15,721 nucleotides of DNA from positions 3,246 to 18,966 of the forward strand of contig VBOC01000092.1 of the NCBI GenBank assembly GCA_005877655.1, in the 5' to 3' direction. Under the pieces are notes generated by a model. It was not told where the DNA came from. It ran no database searches and saw nothing but the letters and a program-made list of their open reading frames with translations. Positions 14,121-15,721 of this stretch are shown piece by piece. A program made the position numbers and the translations under genes. The DNA is from Ignavibacteria bacterium (GTDB taxonomy: Bacteria > Bacteroidota > Ignavibacteria > UBA10030 > SZUA-254). Position 1 is the stretch's first letter. Each line of letters starts with the position of its first letter.

Positions 14121-14255
14121 GTTCTCGCTCTCTGCGGCAAAGAGTCAGGCGCCCTCCTTCGCGAGCCAGTTAGTTTCTCAATAACACGAACGGAATTTTT
14201 GTACCGGATTCGTACCAGGTAGTTCTACAGTCGTAGCACAGAGAAGGGAGTTCCC

Positions 14256-15287
14256 GTGTTACCGAATTCGATACTTTTTTGGTCTCTGAATGGTGAGAGC
14301 AGCCTCTCTCTCAGTGACCGCCTCAAACCTGTTGACATTGCGATCAACGAATCCGACTCGCTGAGCCGCGTGCGGGAGGAATTGCTCTCGGGCGGCTATC
14401 CGGTGTTGGTGACGCGGTGTGATTCAGTCCGCGACCCGGTCTTTGACCTGCTGAAGTACGTCGCACGGGAGAATCTGGCGACAAAAGTGATCATCAATGC
14501 CAGAGCGGGCGCGGTGGAAGACGCGGTTCGGGTCATGAAAGCCGGCGCCACCGATTTTATTATCAGCGAAAATTTCGATGCGCGGATCGCAGAATCGATC
14601 CTGCGGGCCCTCGCGCACATCCCGGGAGCGCTGCCGAAGGGTTCGGAAACCGCCTCGCAGACCGACGACGCAGAGCCGGTTCTTGTGGGCCAAAGCCCGG
14701 CGATTTGTGAAATACGATCTGCCGTCAACCTCGTAGCCAAATCCCAGACCACGGTCTTAATCACCGGAGAGAGCGGAACCGGGAAGGAAGTTGTCTCGCG
14801 CCTGATCCACCTCAAGAGCAACAGGTCGGGCATGCCGTTTGTCGCTTTGAATTGTGCGACGCTGCCGAAGGACGTGATCGAAAATGAATTATTCGGTCAT
14901 GAGAAAGGCGCTTTCACAGGAGCATTGTTGAAGAAACCGGGATGCTTTGAGCTGGCAAACCATGGCACTCTGTTTTTCGATGAAATCGCCGAGATGAGCC
15001 AGGAGACACAGGCGAAGCTCTTGCGCGCCATTGAAACTCAGAAGTTCCGCAGGCTTGGAGGGAAGGAAGAAGTAAAAGTCGACGTCCGGATGATCGCCGC
15101 GACAAACAAGAATGTCGGCGTCGCCCTAATATTGCTCTGCTCGTCGAGTATTTCCTCAGGACATTTTCCAGGAAATACGGCAAACCCAATCAGCGGTTCA
15201 ACGACGAATGCATGGAAATGCTTACCGCCTACGATTGGCCCGGCAACGTCCGGGAAGTCCGGAACGTGGTCGAGCGCGCCCTGGTGA
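14256..15287 (+). CDS. Sigma-54-dependent activator with degenerate receiver domain, N-terminal part (frameshifted in AAA+ domain)
   Basis: NtrC-like enhancer-binding protein that would remodel sigma-54 RNA polymerase. Start GTG 14256 with AGGGAG 5 nt upstream. N-terminal region (1-125) has the fold pattern of a receiver, ending AVRVMKAGATDFI, but the phospho-acceptor strand reads LVTRCDS and the conserved lysine-proline is replaced by SENFD, so phosphorylation is unlikely. AAA+ domain: Walker A GESGTGKE (171-178), sigma-54 contact loop GAFTGA (218-223), Walker B GTLFFDEI (237-244), sensor I AATNKN (about 280-286). After ATNKN the frame is wrong: the FR.DLYYRLN and PPLRER block is missing and about 57 unrelated residues follow. 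The remainder of the domain and the HTH are in another frame from about 15114. The missing block contains the arginine-finger region, so this product could not hydrolyse ATP normally. Confidence 0.85.
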   Translation: MLPNSILFWSLNGESSLSLSDRLKPVDIAINESDSLSRVREELLSGGYPVLVTRCDSVRDPVFDLLKYVARENLATKVIINARAGAVEDAVRVMKAGATDFIISENFDARIAESILRALAHIPGALPKGSETASQTDDAEPVLVGQSPAICEIRSAVNLVAKSQTTVLITGESGTGKEVVSRLIHLKSNRSGMPFVALNCATLPKDVIENELFGHEKGAFTGALLKKPGCFELANHGTLFFDEIAEMSQETQAKLLRAIETQKFRRLGGKEEVKVDVRMIAATNKNVGVALILLCSSSISSGHFPGNTANPISGSTTNAWKCLPPTIGPATSGKSGTWSSAPW

Positions 15288-15520
15288 TGTCGACCGATGA
15301 ATCAATCGGTTCCGAATATGTGCCCGAGAAGATCCAGTCGCACGTGGCATCGCGGGTTCAGATCAACATACCGTTGGGAAGCTCTTCCTACGAAGCGGAG
15401 CGAATCCTGATCCTACAGACCCTGGCGTCCGCCGGGAACAACAAGGCGAAGGCGGCCAAGATCCTGGGCCTGAGCCGAAAAACCCTCCATAACAAACTCG
15501 TAAGCTTCTCGCAAGCCTAG
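15116..15520 (+). pseudogene. C-terminal part of the sigma-54 activator: end of AAA+ domain and Fis-type HTH
   Basis: Frame-shifted continuation of the preceding gene; the first in-frame ATG is at 15212 but the family match begins before it. It reads NIALLVEYFLRTFSRKYG, then the highly conserved YDWPGNVREVRNVVERALV and a C-terminal Fis/HTH_8 domain NKAKAAKILGLSRKTLHNKL that would bind enhancer DNA. By the usual spacing between ATNK and the (D/N)I.LLVE strand, about 28 residues (near 85 nt) are absent between the two halves. Alone it could at most make a DNA-binding fragment of about 102 aa. Stop at 15518-15520. Confidence 0.8.
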
Positions 15521-15537
15521 GGAAGTGTTAGCTTCCC
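15520..15537 (+). other. Short hairpin after the sigma-54 activator stop, followed by C9
   Basis: GGGAAG (15520-15525) and CTTCCC (15532-15537) can form a 6-bp stem around TGTTAG, starting at the stop codon. It is followed by a run of nine C (15535-15543), not T, so it is not a normal intrinsic terminator. The C-run is also a place where base calls are unreliable. Confidence 0.25.
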
Positions 15538-15578
15538 CCCCCCGGTCAAGGAGATCCGCTTTTGCCGGGAATCCGGTC

Positions 15579-15713
15579 TCATCTCCCGGAGCTATCCCGC
15601 AAGTCGAAAGAGTCTCCCTTCAGCGCCCTCCCCATTCCATGAACGGCGATATTCCTGTCCGCGAAGTAATGTGGCGGAGTAGCCAAAAAACCCCTGCTGA
15701 CTTCAAATCCCAT
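15579..15713 (-). CDS. Possible C-terminal end of a minus-strand gene or 44-aa small protein
   Basis: On the minus strand ATG 15713 to TGA 15579 encodes 44 residues beginning MGFEVSRGFLATPPHYFADR and ending GDSFDLRDSSGR. The frame stays open to the window edge, so it may be the tail of a longer gene entering from the right. Composition looks protein-like, but I recognise no family, and the plus strand is also open over part of this stretch. Converges with the sigma-54 activator. Listed as a possibility only. Confidence 0.2.
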   Translation of the reverse strand: MGFEVSRGFLATPPHYFADRNIAVHGMGRALKGDSFDLRDSSGR

Positions 15714-15721
15714 CGCCCCGC

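Larger units (their letters stand above)
13882..14255. other. Non-coding upstream region of the sigma-54 activator
   Basis: About 370 bp without a convincing reading frame on either strand. AT-rich relative to the genes. It contains a small hairpin (13988-14012), a GTGA-N6-TCAC pattern (14047-14060), a good sigma-70-type promoter (14092-14120) with TGACGTCA inside its spacer, and a direct repeat of GTACC (around 14200-14218) in the presumed leader. I find no good -24/-12 sigma-54 promoter. Confidence 0.55.

Noticed and set aside
1..15721. CRISPR arrays, tRNA or rRNA genes, insertion sequences
   Set aside because: No regularly spaced direct repeats, no transposase-like frame with terminal inverted repeats, and no recognisable cloverleaf or rRNA segment were seen on reading both strands. 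Nothing suggests a mobile element despite the broken genes.

Overview
The window looks like a GC-rich chromosomal segment from a member of the FCB group, most likely Bacteroidota or the Ignavibacteria/Chlorobi branch. The main clue is a large secreted metallopeptidase ending in a type IX secretion (T9SS) type A sorting domain with the YPNPFNPST motif. The inventory of soluble PAS-rich kinases and a sigma-54 activator fits, but the phylum is inferred; no rRNA, tRNA or other marker gene is present.

Left part, minus strand (1-6273): an EamA/DMT permease cut by the window edge; a very large M36-type metallopeptidase with VWA, SdrB-like, Ig-like and T9SS modules, now split in two frames; and, upstream of it, an unrecognised 132-aa protein whose stop codon overlaps (ATGA) the start of a 44-aa single-membrane-segment protein. 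A 552-bp divergent intergenic region (6274-6825) carries a perfect TGTGA-N6-TCACA palindrome, a 16-bp palindrome and a candidate promoter.

Middle part, plus strand (6826-12567): a compact signalling operon. It encodes a CheB-CheR-PAS-coiled coil-PAS-PAS-HisKA_2-HATPase hybrid (broken by a frameshift inside CheR), a REC-PAS-HisKA_3-HATPase kinase and a NarL/LuxR-type response regulator that overlaps the kinase gene by 17 nt. None of the proteins shows a membrane segment, so the pathway probably senses something in the cytoplasm. The REC-kinase could take phosphate from the upstream hybrid and pass it on to the DNA-binding regulator.

Right part, plus strand (12770-15721): a mannose-1-phosphate guanylyltransferase-like nucleotidyltransferase with an in-frame TAA three quarters of the way along, a long rod-like terminator, about 370 bp of regulatory-looking DNA with a good sigma-70-type promoter, and a sigma-54-dependent activator with a degenerate receiver domain, broken by a frameshift inside the AAA+ domain. 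The last 200 bp hold little that can be named.

The most striking property of the window is that four of its larger genes are interrupted. In three of them the frame changes exactly where a conserved stretch of the family is missing (roughly 86, 31 and 85 nt by comparison with sister repeats or the family pattern), and a fourth, in-frame loss of roughly 66 nt is visible in CheR. This is either real gene decay by short deletions or an assembly that drops short segments. The sequence alone cannot decide, and any annotation of these genes should be treated as provisional until reads are checked.
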